Source: Neptunicella marina
Lineage (GTDB): Bacteria; Pseudomonadota; Gammaproteobacteria; Enterobacterales; Alteromonadaceae
Direction of reading: 5' to 3'
Length of the DNA: 64,000 nucleotides
Assembly: GCF_014270035.1 (NCBI RefSeq)
Contig: NZ_JACNEP010000011.1
Coordinates: 1 to 64,000, forward strand
Under the pieces are notes generated by a model. The model was not told where the DNA came from, did no database searches, and was given only the letters and a program-made list of their open reading frames with translations. The translations under genes were made by a program, and so were the position numbers. Within the stretch, counting starts at the first letter, position 1. Every line of letters starts with the position of its first letter. Of the stretch, positions 7,809 through 16,576 are shown one piece after another.

Positions 7809-7864
7809 GGCCTATTCCAATTTTCCACCGTTATGTAATGATTGTTCAAAATAAATACAATCAT

Positions 7865-7879
7865 GGATGCGCTGCATCC
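7865..7879 (+). promoter_or_regulatory. Small hairpin just upstream of the adaptor gene start
   Basis: GGATGC-GCT-GCATCC is a perfect 6-bp stem ending 19 bases before the GTG start. In an mRNA it would sit next to the weak ribosome binding region (GGAATGAA) and might modulate translation. That role is inference. Confidence 0.35.
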
Positions 7880-7898
7880 CCGCATAATGGAATGAAGT

Positions 7899-8918
7899 GT
7901 GAATAATAAAAGTGACTTACTTAAACAACTTACCATTGAACGTGAATCAGTTAATCCTGCACCATCCGGAGGGGCATCCGCTACAAAGCTGATGCTGCTG
8001 ATTGCAATTGGTGCATTGTTAGGTGCTGCTATTGTTTGGTTTTTGATGCCACAAACCAATACTGAAAATCAGCCCGTTGCGGCGACTGCAAAACCAGTTA
8101 CAAAAACGGCGTTGCCTGCGGCGGTTACCAGCAATAAATCGCTGGAAAACGATGCGGTGCTTAATGCGTCGGGTTATATCACTGCGCGCCGCATGGCGAC
8201 AGTCTCAGCAGAAATTATGGGACTGATTACTGATGTACGCGTGGAAGAAGGTATGACAGTGGAGCAGGGGCAAATTCTGGCCACACTGGATGATGCCATT
8301 GCGCGTTCTAATCTGGATTTTGCCCGTGCGCAAATTGATGTGCTGACTGCCCGTAAAGAATCGGCCGAGGCGAATTTAGCCGAAGCAAAGTTAAATCTGC
8401 AACGGGTGACCGAAAACGGCTATTCCAGCGAAGCCGATATTACGCGTTCTACGACAGACGTAAAAAATCAAAGCGCATCCTTAAAAGGCCTCGAAGCTGA
8501 CATTAAAGTGGCGCGAATTGAAGTACAGCGCCAGCAGGAGCGTTTTGATGACCACACCATTCGTGCGCCGTTTGCTGGGGTGGTGATAGGTAAAAACGCG
8601 CAGCCGGGTGAAATTGTGGCACCGACTTCAGCCGGTGGTGGATTTACCCGTACCGGTATTTGCACCATCGTGGATATGGATTCTCTGGAAATTGAGGTGG
8701 ATGTAAATGAATCCTTTATCGGACGGGTACAGCCGGGACAGAAAGTCGAGGCCACGCTTGAAGCTTATCCCGACTGGAAAATTCCGGCCACAGTGATTGC
8801 CATAATCCCCACCGCCGATCGTGCCAAAGCTACCGTCAGAGTCCGAATTGGAATTGACCAAAAAGACAGCCGTATCCTGCCGGATATGGGCGTCAAAGTT
8901 GCATTTTTAAAAGAATAA
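7899..8918 (+). CDS. Periplasmic adaptor (membrane fusion) subunit of an ABC efflux system
   Basis: HlyD/MacA-type adaptor of 339 aa that would link an inner-membrane ABC transporter to an outer-membrane channel. One membrane anchor (about residues 28-49) is followed by a lipoyl/barrel-sandwich half (LNASGYITARRMATVSAEIMG), an alpha-helical hairpin (about 125-215), the second lipoyl half (IRAPFAGVVIGKNAQPGEIV) and beta-barrel segments. The start is GTG at 7899, with no better start before the anchor. It is followed after 17 bp by its ATPase gene. The substrate is unknown. No outer-membrane TolC-type gene is present in the cluster. Confidence 0.85.
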   Translation: MNNKSDLLKQLTIERESVNPAPSGGASATKLMLLIAIGALLGAAIVWFLMPQTNTENQPVAATAKPVTKTALPAAVTSNKSLENDAVLNASGYITARRMATVSAEIMGLITDVRVEEGMTVEQGQILATLDDAIARSNLDFARAQIDVLTARKESAEANLAEAKLNLQRVTENGYSSEADITRSTTDVKNQSASLKGLEADIKVARIEVQRQQERFDDHTIRAPFAGVVIGKNAQPGEIVAPTSAGGGFTRTGICTIVDMDSLEIEVDVNESFIGRVQPGQKVEATLEAYPDWKIPATVIAIIPTADRAKATVRVRIGIDQKDSRILPDMGVKVAFLKE

Positions 8919-8935
8919 CGCGCAAGGAAACCAAG

Positions 8936-9625
8936 ATGAACGACAACAATATTTTTGAATTAAAACAGGTTGAGAAAAGCTTTAATAAGGGAAAAGAAAG
9001 CATCAGTATTTTTGAAGAGCTGAACATGAATATTAAACAAGGTGAATTTTTAGCCATTATGGGGCCGTCGGGCTCGGGCAAAACGACCTTGCTTAATTTA
9101 CTTGGTGGAGTAGATCAACCAACCGGTGGTGAAGTATGGTTTGATGATGCACGTATCGATTCACTAAACGAAGGCCAACTGGCCAAATGGCGCGCCAACA
9201 ATATCGGTTTTATTTTCCAGTTTTATAACCTGATGCCTATGTTAAACGCTGCGCGTAATGTGGAATTACCCTTATTACTGACCAATTTAAGTGGCAGCGA
9301 GCGCGATAAAAGAGTTGCAACCGCGCTTGAACTGGTTGGTCTGGCAGATCGTGCCAAACATATGCCCAGTGAAATGTCCGGTGGTCAGCAACAACGTGTG
9401 GCGATAGCACGGGCGATTGTCTCCGACCCTAAATTATTGTTGTGTGACGAACCAACCGGTGACCTGGATCGCAAAACCGCCGATGAAATTCTCGAAATGC
9501 TACAGCTACTTAATCGTGAATTTGGCAAAACCATCGTTATGGTCACGCACGACCCATCGGCAGCTAAATATGCCACTCATACAGTGCATCTGGATAAAGG
9601 CCAGTTTGTGCCAGAGGAGGCATGA
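8936..9625 (+). CDS. ABC transporter ATP-binding protein (LolD/MacB type)
   Basis: Cytoplasmic ATPase of 229 aa that powers the adjacent permeases. Walker A is GPSGSGKTT (about residue 43), the signature is [15 protein letters not shown] (about 145-159), and Walker B is [13 protein letters not shown] switch histidine is in [10 protein letters not shown]. These place it in the LolD/MacB/FtsE group, which pairs with FtsX-like permeases. An AAGGA sequence precedes the ATG. It is followed after 3 bp by the first permease. Confidence 0.92.
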   Translation: MNDNNIFELKQVEKSFNKGKESISIFEELNMNIKQGEFLAIMGPSGSGKTTLLNLLGGVDQPTGGEVWFDDARIDSLNEGQLAKWRANNIGFIFQFYNLMPMLNAARNVELPLLLTNLSGSERDKRVATALELVGLADRAKHMPSEMSGGQQQRVAIARAIVSDPKLLLCDEPTGDLDRKTADEILEMLQLLNREFGKTIVMVTHDPSAAKYATHTVHLDKGQFVPEEA

Positions 9626-9628
9626 GTC

Positions 9629-10786
9629 ATGAATGATTTTTACTTAATCGTAAAAAATCTGACCCGCAAAAAAATGCGGCTGGTACTCACCAGTTTTGCC
9701 ATTTTTATCGCGTTTCTGATTTTTGGCTCAGTCATGGCGCTTAATAACGCGCTTAACTCCGGTGTCGAAATGTCGGCAGATAACCGTTTGGTGGTGACCA
9801 ACAAAATCAATTTCACTCAACCATTGCCGATTGCTTATGTAAGCAAGGTTAAGTCTGTTGAAGGGGTGAAAGACGTGACCTATGCCAACTGGTTTGGCGG
9901 TTATTATCAGGAGCCTGCTAATCAGGTGATTACCATGGCGGTCGACCCCGACAGTTATTTTGACGTGTATAGCGAGCTGATATTGGAACCCGGTGTGAAA
10001 GAGCGCTGGCAGAAACATCGTACCGGCATTCTGGTTGGTGAACGTATGGCGCAGGCTAAAAACTGGAAAGTGGGTGACCGCATACCGGTGTCATCCAATA
10101 TTTTTTCACAAAAAAGTGGAGGTCATACCTGGGAGTTTGATATCGACGGCATTTTTAAAGGTCAGGATAAACAAACGGATACCAACTATATGGTGTTTCA
10201 TCACAAATACTTTATGGAAACTCAGGCATGGGGTGGTGATTACGTAGGCTGGATGATCTTTACGACCACTGATTCAGCGTTAAATGAGCAGGTAGCAAAA
10301 GTGGTTGATGAGCGTTTTGCCAACTCAGCTGCGGAAACCGAAACCAAAACCGAAAAGGCCTTTAACAAAGCCTTTATCGAACAAATTGGCAATATCGGCC
10401 TGATTATTTTTGCTGTGGTGTTTATGGCCTTTTTCATCATTCTGGTGGTGGTGGGTAATACCATGGTGCTGGCTATTCGTGAACGTACCGGTGAGATTGC
10501 GGTACTGAAGACATTAGGTTTTTCATCAAAACGCATATTTAACATGGTGTTGGCTGAATCTTGTTTATTGTCTTTCCTCGGTGGAGTACTGGGGATGTTG
10601 GCTGCGACTATCATAGTTAAAGGTGCATCGGCAGAGCTTGCCAGCTTTTTGCCTAATTTAATTTTAGGTCAGTCGGTGTGGCTGCAAGGGTTGGCCTATA
10701 TGCTGCTGTTTGGCCTGATAACCGGCATTATTCCGGCGGTCAGCGCTTTACGTCTAAACATTATTACCGCGTTTAACCGCATTTAA
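9629..10786 (+). CDS. ABC transporter permease, FtsX/MacB family (first)
   Basis: Inner-membrane permease of 385 aa with the MacB-like plan: one N-terminal membrane helix (about 17-40), a periplasmic domain of roughly 220 residues (MacB_PCD type), then three helices in the FtsX domain (about 260-380), ending in SALRLNIITAFNRI. TGEIAVLKTLGFSSKRIF is the coupling-helix region that contacts the ATPase. It does not carry its own ATPase domain, so the system is split like LolCDE rather than fused like MacB. Confidence 0.88.
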   Translation: MNDFYLIVKNLTRKKMRLVLTSFAIFIAFLIFGSVMALNNALNSGVEMSADNRLVVTNKINFTQPLPIAYVSKVKSVEGVKDVTYANWFGGYYQEPANQVITMAVDPDSYFDVYSELILEPGVKERWQKHRTGILVGERMAQAKNWKVGDRIPVSSNIFSQKSGGHTWEFDIDGIFKGQDKQTDTNYMVFHHKYFMETQAWGGDYVGWMIFTTTDSALNEQVAKVVDERFANSAAETETKTEKAFNKAFIEQIGNIGLIIFAVVFMAFFIILVVVGNTMVLAIRERTGEIAVLKTLGFSSKRIFNMVLAESCLLSFLGGVLGMLAATIIVKGASAELASFLPNLILGQSVWLQGLAYMLLFGLITGIIPAVSALRLNIITAFNRI

Positions 10787-10798
10787 TTGGAGAAGAAC

Positions 10799-11986
10799 AT
10801 GAGTTCTGTATTTTCACAAAGTGCTGCGGTCATCAGTATGAACATTCGCAGTTTACCCCGTCGGTTATGGATGTCGCTGGCGATGGTATTAGCCAGTGCG
10901 GTTGTGGTGGCGATTTTGCTGGCTTTTTTAGCCATGGCTAAAGGTTTTGAATCGACCATGCAAAGTGCCGGTGCCAACGATGTTGCGTTTATTATCCGTG
11001 GCGGGTCGGCCGCTGAGCTAAACAGTGTGCTTGGGCGTGATCAGGTTAACTTGCTGGAAAATGCGCCGGGTATTGCTAAAGACGAACAAGGGCCAATTGT
11101 CTCAGCTGAGTTATATGTGATTGTTGATGGTAAAAAGCGCAGTTCAGGCACCAAAGCGAATTTGCCTTTACGTGGTCTGGATTTACGCGGCGTTAATATG
11201 CGTAAGAACTTTGCTCTGGAGCAAGGCCGTATGTTCACCCCAGGCACTAATGAAGTGATAGTGGGAGCCGGTGTATTGAGGCAGTTTTCTGGCTTTGATT
11301 TAGGCTCGGAAATTCGTTCGGGTCGCAATAGTTGGAAGGTCGTGGGGGTATTTAGCACCGGTGGTAATGTGTTTGAAAGTGAGATCTGGGCCGATGCCAA
11401 GGTAGTTCAAAACCTGTATAACCGCGGCAGCAGTTATCAATCGATGCGTGCGCAACTTGAACCTAACGCTGATATTCAGGCGATTAAGGATTACGTTAAA
11501 AATGATCCTCGTTTGAATCAGGATGTACAAACCGAAGCCGATTATTTTTCCGAACAAGGCAAAAGCTTAAGTTACATTGCGATTTTCGGGCGTATCATCA
11601 GCACTATCATGGCGCTGGGAGCACTGGCGGGCGCACTTAATACCATGTATACCTCGGTATCAGACCGAGCCAAAGAAATCGCTACATTACGTGCCATCGG
11701 ATTTAGTCATATGTCGGCGTTTATTGGTACGCTGGCCGAAGCAATGGTGTTAGCGGCACTGGGCGGTTTATTTGGCGTAATTGCCGCGTATCTGTTTTTT
11801 GATGGTATGAATGCATCTACGTTAGGCGGCAGTTTCACTCAGGTAGTATTTAGCTTCAATCTGACCACTGAGCTTATTACGCAAGGGGCGATTCTGGCGC
11901 TAATTATTGGCTTTTTCAGTGGCGTGTTCCCAGCCTGGCGTGCCGCTAAAACCCCCGTGATTGTTGCGTTTCAATCTAGCCATTAG
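10799..11986 (+). CDS. ABC transporter permease, FtsX/MacB family (second)
   Basis: Second permease, 395 aa, with the same one-plus-three helix layout and periplasmic domain as its neighbour. Its coupling segment is AKEIATLRAIGFSHMSAF and its C-terminus is FPAWRAAKTPVIVAFQS. ATG at 10799 has GGAG seven bases upstream and is preferred over the in-frame TTG at 10787. Two different permeases suggest a heterodimeric transporter. It is the last gene of the operon, followed by a terminator. The cargo (macrolide, lipoprotein, peptide or other) cannot be deduced from sequence. Confidence 0.88.
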   Translation: MSSVFSQSAAVISMNIRSLPRRLWMSLAMVLASAVVVAILLAFLAMAKGFESTMQSAGANDVAFIIRGGSAAELNSVLGRDQVNLLENAPGIAKDEQGPIVSAELYVIVDGKKRSSGTKANLPLRGLDLRGVNMRKNFALEQGRMFTPGTNEVIVGAGVLRQFSGFDLGSEIRSGRNSWKVVGVFSTGGNVFESEIWADAKVVQNLYNRGSSYQSMRAQLEPNADIQAIKDYVKNDPRLNQDVQTEADYFSEQGKSLSYIAIFGRIISTIMALGALAGALNTMYTSVSDRAKEIATLRAIGFSHMSAFIGTLAEAMVLAALGGLFGVIAAYLFFDGMNASTLGGSFTQVVFSFNLTTELITQGAILALIIGFFSGVFPAWRAAKTPVIVAFQSSH

Positions 11987-12007
11987 CACTGGTTAAAATT
12001 AATCGTG

Positions 12008-12042
12008 AAAAAGGGTGTGTTCTGTTTAGACACGCCTTTTTT
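12008..12042 (+). terminator. Terminator of the ABC efflux operon
   Basis: An AAAAAGG-x-TGTGT stem pairs with ACAC-x-CCTTTTT with one internal mismatch and is followed by a T run. It lies 22 bases after the last permease stop. Confidence 0.75.
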
Positions 12043-12091
12043 GTTGTTTATAATGCTGCGTTTTTAGCTCAGACTGGGAAAGCAGTAACTT

Positions 12092-12967
12092 ATGATGACA
12101 GGCGAATTAGCAGCGTTGGCAACGGCATTATGCTGGACGATTGCTGCGAGGTTGTTTGCGCAACTGGGCAGTAGCTTCTCTGCTTTATCACTCAATTTGG
12201 CCAAAGGGCTGGCCGCTGTGGGGATGCTGCTACCATTTGCAATTGCCGGTTTATCTGAGCTGCATTTGCAATTCTCAGCCTTATTGTGGCTGCTGTTAAG
12301 CGGTGCAATTGGCATCGGCATTGGTGATACCTTCTTTTTTAAATCCTTGCAAAAAATAGGTGACAGCCAGTCGCTATTGGTACTGGAAACCCTGGCGCCT
12401 GTGTTCACTGCGTTATTAGCATTAGTGTGGATCAATGAGTGGCTGGCATGGCAGCAATGGCTGGGGATTGCGATTGTTATCACATCTGTCGATATGGTGA
12501 TCAAAATTCAGAAACGTCAGGCAATTCATATACTGGAGTTAAATGCGTATCGCTATGCTGCGTTGGCCGCGCTTTGTCAGGCACTGGGAGCGGTGATCAG
12601 TCGCGATATTTTAGTTAGCACCGGATTAGATGCCATCACCGGTAGTGTGCTGCGTTTGTTAGGTGGTTTAGTTATTGTTGTGTTGCTTATTATTGTTACC
12701 CGAACCCGCATTAAACCCGTATCGGACAAACCTCTACAAATGTGGTCCTTGTTTATTGCGGCCAGTTTTATTGGCACGGCACTGGCGTTATCGCTGCAAA
12801 TGCTGGCCTTTAGTCATACCAAAGCGGCGATTGTACAAACTCTGTTTGCTACCAGTGTTTTGATGTCTTTGATGTGGGCACGATTGCGCGGTGAAAATGT
12901 AGCCACGGCGGTTTATGGTTGGACGCTGTTGGCGCTGGTTGGCGTGGCCTTGATGGTTTTAGATTAA
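12092..12967 (+). CDS. EamA-family (DMT superfamily) transporter
   Basis: Inner-membrane protein of 291 aa with about ten hydrophobic segments arranged as two EamA repeats (about residues 3-130 and 148-290). Typical features are the GIGIGDTFFFKSL and LVLETLAPVFTALLALVW segments of the first repeat and the conserved TKAAIVQTLFATSVLMSL segment of the second. Members export amino acids, metabolites or drugs, but the substrate here is unknown. It stands alone between the ABC operon terminator and the S6 operon promoter. Confidence 0.82.
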   Translation: MMTGELAALATALCWTIAARLFAQLGSSFSALSLNLAKGLAAVGMLLPFAIAGLSELHLQFSALLWLLLSGAIGIGIGDTFFFKSLQKIGDSQSLLVLETLAPVFTALLALVWINEWLAWQQWLGIAIVITSVDMVIKIQKRQAIHILELNAYRYAALAALCQALGAVISRDILVSTGLDAITGSVLRLLGGLVIVVLLIIVTRTRIKPVSDKPLQMWSLFIAASFIGTALALSLQMLAFSHTKAAIVQTLFATSVLMSLMWARLRGENVATAVYGWTLLALVGVALMVLD

Positions 12968-12980
12968 TCTGAGTTATTGC

Positions 12981-13009
12981 TTGTAACTGTTGTTAATTTT
13001 ATATACACT
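12981..13009 (+). promoter_or_regulatory. Predicted sigma-70 promoter of the rpsF operon
   Basis: TTGTAA (12981-12986) and TACACT (13004-13009) are separated by 17 bp. Transcription would begin near 13016, giving a leader of about 90 bases before rpsF. Confidence 0.5.
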
Positions 13010-13016
13010 TCGCGCC

Positions 13017-13103
13017 CTTAAATCAGCCCTAACCTAATTTTAGTTCCTTGTCTCAAACAGTGCCTGGCTGAGCTGTACGAGGCTACAACCGTAAGGAGCA
13101 ACG
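13017..13103 (+). promoter_or_regulatory. rpsF leader, possible S6:S18 autoregulatory site
   Basis: The leader ends in GAGGCTACAACCGTAAGGAGC just before the ATG. The ACCG element close to the ribosome binding site resembles the known S6:S18-binding leader of bacterial rpsF operons, in which the two proteins repress their own synthesis. The fold was not computed, so this is a motif-based suggestion. Confidence 0.4.
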
Positions 13104-13499
13104 ATGCGTCATTACGAAATCGTGTTCATGGTTCACCCAGATCAGAGTGAACAAGTTCCGGGTATGATCGAGCGTTATACCGATATCCTCAAAAAAGATG
13201 GTGGTCAAATTCACCGTTTAGAAGACTGGGGCCGCCGTCAACTGGCTTACCCAATCGACAAAATTCACAAGGCGCACTACGTGCTAATCAACGCTGAATC
13301 TACTGCTGAAGCTGTTGAAGAGCTGGAAACTGCCTTCCGTTTTAACGATGTAATCCTGCGTAACCTGGTTATGCGCACTAAAGCTGCGGTAACTGAGCCA
13401 TCTCCAATGGCGAAAGAAAGCGCACGTGAAGAACGTCGTGAAAAGCGTGAAGAAAAGCCTGTAGTGGAAGAAGCGCAAGCTTCTGCCGACGACGAATAA
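13104..13499 (+). CDS. rpsF: 30S ribosomal protein S6
   Basis: Small-subunit protein of 131 aa that pairs with S18 on the platform of the 30S subunit. The N-terminus [17 protein letters not shown] and the core [19 protein letters not shown] are nearly those of E. coli. The long charged C-terminal tail rich in E, K and R is common in gammaproteobacteria, where RimK can add glutamates in some species. AAGGAGC precedes the ATG. rpsR follows after 17 bp, with no priB gene between them. Confidence 0.97.
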   Translation: MRHYEIVFMVHPDQSEQVPGMIERYTDILKKDGGQIHRLEDWGRRQLAYPIDKIHKAHYVLINAESTAEAVEELETAFRFNDVILRNLVMRTKAAVTEPSPMAKESAREERREKREEKPVVEEAQASADDE

Positions 13500-13516
13500 T
13501 CCAGAGGAGAATCATA

Positions 13517-13744
13517 ATGTCTCGTTTTTTCAGACGTCGTAAATTCTGCCGCTTCACTGCTGAAGATGTGCAAGAGATCGATTACAAAGATACTGCTGTA
13601 CTAAAAAACTACATCACTGAAAGTGGTAAAATTGTACCTAGCCGTATTACTGGCACCCGTGCTAAATATCAGCGTCAGTTGTCAACTGCTATCAAACGTG
13701 CTCGTTTCTTAGCGTTGCTTCCGTACACTGATTCACACAAATAA
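13517..13744 (+). CDS. rpsR: 30S ribosomal protein S18
   Basis: 75 aa, the usual length, beginning [13 protein letters not shown] and including the conserved segments [12 protein letters not shown] and [15 protein letters not shown]. It binds S6 and 16S rRNA. AGAGGAGA lies ahead of the ATG. It is the middle gene of the rpsF-rpsR-rplI operon. Confidence 0.97.
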   Translation: MSRFFRRRKFCRFTAEDVQEIDYKDTAVLKNYITESGKIVPSRITGTRAKYQRQLSTAIKRARFLALLPYTDSHK

Positions 13745-13772
13745 GATTGGCGAATAGAGAAGAGGTAGCAAG

Positions 13773-14225
13773 ATGGATATCATTCTACTAGACAAAGTCG
13801 CCAATTTAGGCGGACTGGGTGACCAGGTAGCTGTTAAAGCTGGTTATGCACGTAACTTTCTTTTCCCTCAGGGTAAAGCAGTTCCTGCAACCAAAGACAA
13901 CGTTGAAAAATTCGAACAGCGTCGCGCTGAACTGGAAGCTAAATTAGCTGACGTTCTGGCTGCTGCTGAAGCTCGTGCTGCTAAAATTACTGAACTGGCT
14001 GAAGTAACTATCGCTGCACCTGCTGGTGACGAAGGTAAATTGTTCGGTTCTGTTGGTACGCGTGACGTGGCTGATGCCATTACTGCGGCTGGCGTTGAAG
14101 TGACTAAAGCTGAAGTGAAAATGCCTAACGGTACTATCCGTGAAACAGGTACTCACGCTTTGGATATTCAGTTACATTCTGACGTTGTAGCAACAATTAA
14201 CGTTGTTGTTATTGCTGAAGCTTAA
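13773..14225 (+). CDS. rplI: 50S ribosomal protein L9
   Basis: 150 aa with the N-terminal rRNA-binding domain signature [20 protein letters not shown] (about residues 13-32), a long central helix (about 42-75) and a C-terminal domain starting near [14 protein letters not shown]. It acts near the L1 stalk and influences frame maintenance. It is the last gene of the operon, followed by a strong terminator. In many relatives dnaB follows directly; here it lies 6.2 kb away. Confidence 0.97.
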   Translation: MDIILLDKVANLGGLGDQVAVKAGYARNFLFPQGKAVPATKDNVEKFEQRRAELEAKLADVLAAAEARAAKITELAEVTIAAPAGDEGKLFGSVGTRDVADAITAAGVEVTKAEVKMPNGTIRETGTHALDIQLHSDVVATINVVVIAEA

Positions 14226-14241
14226 TCAGAATTTCTGATTT

Positions 14242-14269
14242 AAAAAACCTCCCAACGGGAGGTTTTTTT
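14242..14269 (+). terminator. Terminator of the rpsF-rpsR-rplI operon
   Basis: AAAAAACCTCCC-AAC-GGGAGGTTTTTTT is a perfect GC-rich stem with flanking A and T tracts, 17 bases after the rplI stop. Confidence 0.92.
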
Positions 14270-14282
14270 ATGCCTGTGATTC

Positions 14283-14399
14283 GAGCATGCTGATCTTTGC
14301 TGTACGAGTTTTGTTCTCACTTAACGCTTTTTAATCGTGACGCAGATTTGCAGGCTTAATGGATTTAGTCAAAAATATACCGCAAAGATCAGCACGCTC
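14283..14399. repeat. 117-bp element bounded by 18-bp inverted repeats (MITE-like)
   Basis: GAGCATGCTGATCTTTGC at 14283-14300 and its complement (one mismatch) at 14382-14399 bracket about 80 AT-rich bases without a gene. The right arm supplies the last codons and stop of the MFS gene. Size and terminal repeats are like a small non-autonomous transposable element, but no target duplication is visible. Confidence 0.5.
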
Positions 14400-15678
14400 T
14401 GGATACATCGGGTAGTTTTCTACCTTGGTAAAGCGCCAGCAATGCACTCAGTGCAAACAAAATAAATAATCCTGTTTGTGAAAATTGTGCCACCATTGCT
14501 GTTAGTGCACCAAAAACCAGTAATACTACGCCAATAATACTGTTGCTTAACGACACAAAATCGGTGCGTTGATTCCCCTCTGCCATATCCACCACGTAGG
14601 TTTTACGGGCAACACGTACTCCCTGATGGGTAATCGACATTAATAAAAATAAAATGGCAAATATACCGGATTGCCAGCCAGGTGAAATATAGCTAATTGT
14701 TGCGCCAGCGGCGCAAATAACACAGGTGCAAAGGGCTGTGATCAATAACAACATACGGGACGATTTATCAGCCAGATTACCCCACAAACGCCCACTGACA
14801 AAACTGGCAATGCCTGCCAGTAACATATACAGGCCTAATTGGTAAAAATCGTCACTACCATTGCTTAATATAAAATAAGGCGAGCTTAAGGCGGAGCTCA
14901 TTAATAAGCTGCGCACCAGTACAAACTGACGTAACTGAGGGTGTTGTTTCAGTAAGGACAAATTATCAATGGCTAATTTAAAGCCATTTTTACCGCCTGT
15001 GGTATCGCCCTTATTTTCAAGAATCAGTTGGTAGATAACAGCACCCGTTAACCAGCAAATCGCCGCAGTGAGTAATAAAACACTGCTATTAGTTAACCAG
15101 TCATTTGAATACATCAGGGTAATGGCAAATACAATACTAACCAGTCCTGCCAGGCTGGCACTGGTGCCGGTAAGATTGCCTCGCTTTCCTTTGCTGATGG
15201 TCTTACCCAGCACATCCTTGGATGCAACTGAACATAAGCCGCGCGCTAAACTGAACAGCATAAGTAGAAGTAGGCTACACACTCCGGCAATCATGCCGGA
15301 AAGCAGCGACAGGCTTAAAGCGATGCCACTAATACTCAGGGCTTGTAATATGCATCCTGAACTGAAAAAAGTTTTTCGAAGAGGGAAGCGTCTTACCCAG
15401 CCACCAATAAATAACTGAGGTAAAAGAGAGCCGGACTCGCGAATGGGCACCAGCAAGCCAGATAAAAATACTGGAACGCCAGCTGCGTTCATGGCAAAGG
15501 GTAATACCACCTTGGCACTGGCAAAACTGTCCGCGAGTTTAGTGAATAACTGAGCAAGTAAAATCAGTAAATAATTACGCGGCTGATTGTCGCATTGCTT
15601 TTTTTCAATATCCTTGCATGCACGCGCGTCTTCTTCATCACCAATAAGCTGGTGCAAGGGTTCGGGTAATGAATTCAT
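14389..15678 (-). CDS. MFS transporter
   Basis: Major facilitator family inner-membrane protein of 429 aa with roughly 12 hydrophobic segments and a hydrophilic N-terminus of about 34 residues. Conserved-looking features are PIRESGSLLPQLFIGGWVRRFPLRK (loop 2-3) and SFVSGRLWGNLADKSSRM (the equivalent loop of the second half). The substrate is unknown. The final codons (Arg-Ala-Cys-stop) lie within the right arm of an inverted repeat, so the natural C-terminus may have been altered by an insertion. It is divergent from the SIMPL gene. Confidence 0.8.
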   Translation of the reverse strand: MNSLPEPLHQLIGDEEDARACKDIEKKQCDNQPRNYLLILLAQLFTKLADSFASAKVVLPFAMNAAGVPVFLSGLLVPIRESGSLLPQLFIGGWVRRFPLRKTFFSSGCILQALSISGIALSLSLLSGMIAGVCSLLLLMLFSLARGLCSVASKDVLGKTISKGKRGNLTGTSASLAGLVSIVFAITLMYSNDWLTNSSVLLLTAAICWLTGAVIYQLILENKGDTTGGKNGFKLAIDNLSLLKQHPQLRQFVLVRSLLMSSALSSPYFILSNGSDDFYQLGLYMLLAGIASFVSGRLWGNLADKSSRMLLLITALCTCVICAAGATISYISPGWQSGIFAILFLLMSITHQGVRVARKTYVVDMAEGNQRTDFVSLSNSIIGVVLLVFGALTAMVAQFSQTGLFILFALSALLALYQGRKLPDVSRAC

Positions 15679-15808
15679 ACAGAAAGCTACGAGGTAAAGA
15701 TGGTTTTATATTATCGTTAAGCTGACTAAGTGCAAGTTATCTACGGTTCAGTTTGTTTGTGGCACAATAGTTTCCACATTCACTATCAAAATTAAATTTG
15801 GATATTCG

Positions 15809-16519
15809 ATGACAAGATCAAGCGCGGGTATTTTAGGTATTTTTGCCGTCATTGCCTTTGCAGCATTAGGGTTAACTGTTGGGCAGGCGTTAATGGATAT
15901 AAAACAGCTGGAGCGAACGGTAACTGTAAAAGGGTTATCTGAACGCGAGGTGGCCGCTAACATTGTAATCTGGCCGATTCAGTTCACCGTCGCCGACAAT
16001 GATTTGTCTTCTCTTTACGCCAGTATTGAAAGTCAGTCTCAACAGATTGGTGATTTTTTGCAAAAGCACGGGGTGGCGGCAAATGATATTAGTTATTCAG
16101 CCCCCGCCATTACCGATAAATCAGCACAGGCTTATGGCAATAACAATGGAGTTGCTTATCGCTATACCGCGATGCAATCTGTCACAGTGTATTCCGCCGG
16201 GATTGATAAAGTGCGTGCAGTGATGAATCAATTATCGGAATTAGGTAAAGCCGGAATAGTGTTTACCGGCGGTGGGTATATGGGGCAAACCGAATATCTG
16301 TTTACCGGCCTTAATGATATTAAACCTGCGATGGTGGAAGAAGCCACCCGTCAGGCGCGTGAAGTGGCACAAAAGTTTGCCAGTGATTCCAACAGTAAAC
16401 TGGGTAAAATTAAAAGAGCATCACAAGGACAGTTTAGTATCAGCGCGCGTGATAAAAATAATCCTCATATCAAAAAAGTCAGGGTTGTTTCCACTGTGGA
16501 ATATTATTTATCCGATTGA
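15809..16519 (+). CDS. SIMPL (DUF541) domain protein
   Basis: Predicted membrane-anchored periplasmic protein of 236 aa. It has an N-terminal hydrophobic segment (about residues 7-28), then a SIMPL domain beginning ERTVTVKGLSEREVAANIV and ending in a beta-rich tail with RVVSTVEYYL. SIMPL proteins in other bacteria have been tied to oxidative-stress protection or surface structures, but no enzymatic role is established. It precedes ohrR by 57 bp with an OhrR-like operator between them, so it is probably not under ohrR control itself. Confidence 0.82.
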   Translation: MTRSSAGILGIFAVIAFAALGLTVGQALMDIKQLERTVTVKGLSEREVAANIVIWPIQFTVADNDLSSLYASIESQSQQIGDFLQKHGVAANDISYSAPAITDKSAQAYGNNNGVAYRYTAMQSVTVYSAGIDKVRAVMNQLSELGKAGIVFTGGGYMGQTEYLFTGLNDIKPAMVEEATRQAREVAQKFASDSNSKLGKIKRASQGQFSISARDKNNPHIKKVRVVSTVEYYLSD

Positions 16520-16544
16520 CGCGAAAGCATCATATGCGCAAAAT

Positions 16545-16558
16545 ATTATCGTGATAAT
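16545..16558. promoter_or_regulatory. OhrR-type operator upstream of ohrR
   Basis: ATTATCGTGATAAT is a near-perfect palindrome of the same core (TTATCGxGATAA) found before ohr. It lies 18 bases before the ohrR start, consistent with autorepression. Confidence 0.65.
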
Positions 16559-16576
16559 TATTTGAGTGGTTAATTT

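Noticed and set aside
12064-12504. Antisense ORF of 146 codons opposite the EamA gene
   Set aside because: Mirror of a strong coding frame with low-complexity composition, without ribosome binding site or family match.
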